Shown here in pieces: positions 62,460-64,000 of a stretch of DNA of 64,000 bases; positions within the stretch are counted from its first letter, which is position 1, and each line of letters begins with the position of its first letter. Below the pieces are notes generated by a model that worked only from the letters and a program-made list of their open reading frames with translations, made no database searches and had not been told where the DNA came from. Both the position numbers and the translations under genes were made by a program. Source of the DNA: JAAYDI01 sp052034005 (GTDB taxonomy: Bacteria; Planctomycetota; Planctomycetia; Pirellulales; Pirellulaceae); assembly GCA_052034005.1 (NCBI GenBank), contig JBPOJB010000031.1:15643-79642 (forward strand), read 5' to 3'.

Positions 62460-63368
62460 ATGAACCTGACGAAGAACCGCTGGCTGCTGGTCGCCCTGGG
62501 CGTCGTCCTGCTCTACTTCGCCGGTGACACCGCGTATCGGAAACTCTATGAAGAACCGCTCGGGCGCGCTGAAGCGTCCAAAGCCCAGCTCACCAAACGC
62601 CTGAAAGAGGCGAAGAACCGGCTGGAAGAGTCCGAGTCTGTCGCGCGACAGCTGGAATCGCTCGAGCAGAAATCGCTGCCCTGGAACGCCGATATGGCCC
62701 GGGCACGCTACCAGGACTGGCTCCTGCAGCTGGCCAAGGACGCGAAACTGACCAATACCCGGGTGGATTCCAGCGACCCGAAGTCCATCACCACCGCCGC
62801 GCGACGGGGAGAAAAACCCACCGAAATCTACAAGAAGTTCACCTTCACGCTCAACAGCCGCGGCGACCTGAAACAGGTCACGAAACTCCTCTATGACTTC
62901 TACCGCGGAGGACATCTCCACAAAATCAGCGACCTGCGGCTGAACCCGATCGGCAACGGACAGGAGGTCACGCTCAGCCTCACCATCGAGGCGCTCGCCC
63001 TGCCCCACGCGGACCGCGAAACGGAATTGACCTCGCTCGTCTCCGAAAGGCTCGCACAGGCCGATGTGCGCGACTACCAGTGGATCGCACAGCGGAACTT
63101 CTTTAGTAGCGGGGGCGCCGCCAGCGCCTGGAAACGGATCCAGCTGTCGGCCATCACATCCGACGTGCATGGGGTCGGCGAGGCTTGGTTCAACGTGGGA
63201 CCGGAGAACAAGACGTATATCCTCCAACTGGGCAAGTCGCTCTCCCTCCCCTCCTGTGAACTGAGCGTGGTGAGCCTCGACGATGCCACCGCCACCATCA
63301 CGATCGACGGCCACCTGCATCGCCTAGCGATCGGCCAGAACCTGACGCAAGCCACCGCGGTGGAGTAG
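62460..63368 (+). CDS. PilO/GspM-like protein with possible GspC/PilP-like C-terminus
   Basis: 302 residues from ATG 62460, 7 bases after gspL. A single N-terminal membrane helix (WLLVALGVVLLYFAGDTAY) is followed by a charged coiled coil (LTKRLKEAKNRLEESESVARQLESLEQ) and a PilO/GspM-type ferredoxin domain with FTLNSRGDLKQVTKLLYDFYRG. The last 90 residues (AWFNVGPENKTYILQLGKSLSLPSCELSVVSLDDATATITIDG) resemble the small beta domain of GspC or PilP, which contacts the secretin. No separate gspC was found in the operon. Last gene of the operon. Confidence 0.8.
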   Translation: MNLTKNRWLLVALGVVLLYFAGDTAYRKLYEEPLGRAEASKAQLTKRLKEAKNRLEESESVARQLESLEQKSLPWNADMARARYQDWLLQLAKDAKLTNTRVDSSDPKSITTAARRGEKPTEIYKKFTFTLNSRGDLKQVTKLLYDFYRGGHLHKISDLRLNPIGNGQEVTLSLTIEALALPHADRETELTSLVSERLAQADVRDYQWIAQRNFFSSGGAASAWKRIQLSAITSDVHGVGEAWFNVGPENKTYILQLGKSLSLPSCELSVVSLDDATATITIDGHLHRLAIGQNLTQATAVE

Positions 63369-63437
63369 CATCGTACGCTCAGCCGGCGACGCACGCGCCC
63401 ACACGTCGCTCCCCCCAGGCGTCGGTTCCTGTAGGGC

Positions 63438-63515
63438 TCGTAGTGACCGCATTCATGCGATCGTCTGTTCGTCCCGCACTGCCGGACCCGATGAATCGGG
63501 TCACTACGAACAATG
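63438..63515. repeat. REP-like inverted repeat pair
   Basis: CTCGTAGTGACCGCATTCAT at 63438-63457 faces an imperfect inverted copy within 63473-63515 (CGATGAATCGGGTCACTACG). The right arm, read on the minus strand, is closely similar to the sequence at 20099-20141. Confidence 0.7.
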
Positions 63516-63728
63516 AACACCCCGGACGCGGGCGCGCCACGCGAGGGTGGGGATGGGTCGCCCCGCGCTCTACTCTCACTCCGACCCGCCCGGCAACCAG
63601 ACTCCCGCCCACGGGCAATACGCCTGCACGTGTTCCCAACGCACGCACACCACCAGAACCTGAGTGTCTGGTTTGGGTCTGTGAGTTCACGTCGGTTGTC
63701 GATCCTGCTCATGGTCTGCCCCCCCTCA

Positions 63729-63871
63729 ATCCCCCCTTTGCAAGGGGGGAAAATGCACATGGCACGGCGAAGAGCGCTACAGAAGCCACTCCCCCCCTTT
63801 ACAAGGGGGGAAGCTGCATTTGGCACGGCGAAGAGGGTTACAGAACTCACTCCCCCCCTTTACAAGGGGGG
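63729..63871. repeat. 61-bp tandem repeat with C6TT/AAG6 palindrome
   Basis: The core CCCCCCTTTRCAAGGGGGG recurs with TTT at 63737, 63798 and 63859, a period of exactly 61 bases. The intervening sequence (TGGCACGGCGAAGAG...TACAGAA..CACT) is also conserved between the first two copies. Each core can form a hairpin with 8-bp arms and a 3-base loop (TGC or TAC). Confidence 0.85.
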
Positions 63872-64000
63872 GCAGGGGGGGTGGAACCAGGTTGCAGACC
63901 AGATTGCAGCAAGTTGCAGACACTCTGTTTTTGGCGGCAGTGAATATGGCCTTCGGCCAAGCCATCATGGCGGGCCCGAGGATAATCCGGGGAGCCGAGT

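Larger units (their letters stand above)
63369..64000. other. Repeat-rich non-coding region at the window end
   Basis: 632 bases after the T2SS operon without any convincing gene. They hold an inverted repeat pair (63438-63515) and three copies of a 61-bp repeat (63729-63871), listed separately. Confidence 0.6.

Noticed and set aside
63729..63871. A CRISPR array
   Set aside because: The spacers are near-identical, the repeat core is only about 19 bases, and no cas gene is in the window.

Overview
The window is GC-rich and gene-dense and almost certainly comes from a planctomycete, probably near the Pirellulales or a related lineage. Several proteins are of types I know only from that phylum: the secreted protein ending in a WECQYPLGYYRPGSCAP-like signature (372-1754), the BBP7-type outer-membrane barrel (24328-25476), the small basic GTG-start proteins, csrA, and a divergent type II secretion (T2SS)/type IV pilus cluster. 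No phage, insertion sequence, CRISPR array or rRNA is visible.

Layout. 1-8300: the end of an FmdB-type zinc ribbon gene, then a minus-strand block with guaB, selA and selB and secreted proteins of unknown role. 8778-13184: proC, two small conserved proteins, an EF-P paralogue of the EfpL/YeiP type, a 60-residue Lys-rich protein and the ABC-F factor ettA. 13858-20080: surE with a lipoprotein, eno, ribE-rsmA, a 75-residue protein and the selenocysteine tRNA selC. SelA, SelB and tRNA-Sec together show that the cell decodes UGA as selenocysteine; selD is not in the window. 20387-34601: a FAAL-ACP-oxoamine synthase fusion, a BBP7 barrel, a TIKI/TraB-like secreted protein, a TIM-barrel isomerase, arfB, a UVR-motif protein, a lipase-like lipoprotein and a sigma-54-type two-component pair.

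34999-42774 is a tight operon: an M20-like protein that appears to have lost catalytic residues, glucosyl-3-phosphoglycerate synthase, a GT-B glycosyltransferase, a HAD hydrolase, a second GT-B glycosyltransferase and a GH13 sucrose-phosphorylase-like enzyme. It fits synthesis and turnover of glucosylglycerate or mannosylglucosylglycerate, an osmolyte known from Rhodopirellula baltica. csrA follows convergently.

43637-63368 is the most striking part. A 9.1-kb gene encodes a 3035-residue exported protein built from roughly 36 tandem secretin N-domain-like modules. Inside it, a three-module unit of exactly 579 bp is repeated four times in a row (48275-50590). No recognisable secretin beta-barrel follows. 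Directly downstream lies a nine-gene T2SS/type IV filament operon (GspE, GspF, five pseudopilin-type proteins, a PilM-PilN fusion and a PilO/GspM-like protein) with no other secretin in it. My inference is that the giant protein is the periplasmic part of a split secretin, with the outer-membrane pore encoded elsewhere.

The last 630 bases carry no gene but hold palindromic repeats. One matches a sequence lying next to selC, so an interspersed repeat family is present.
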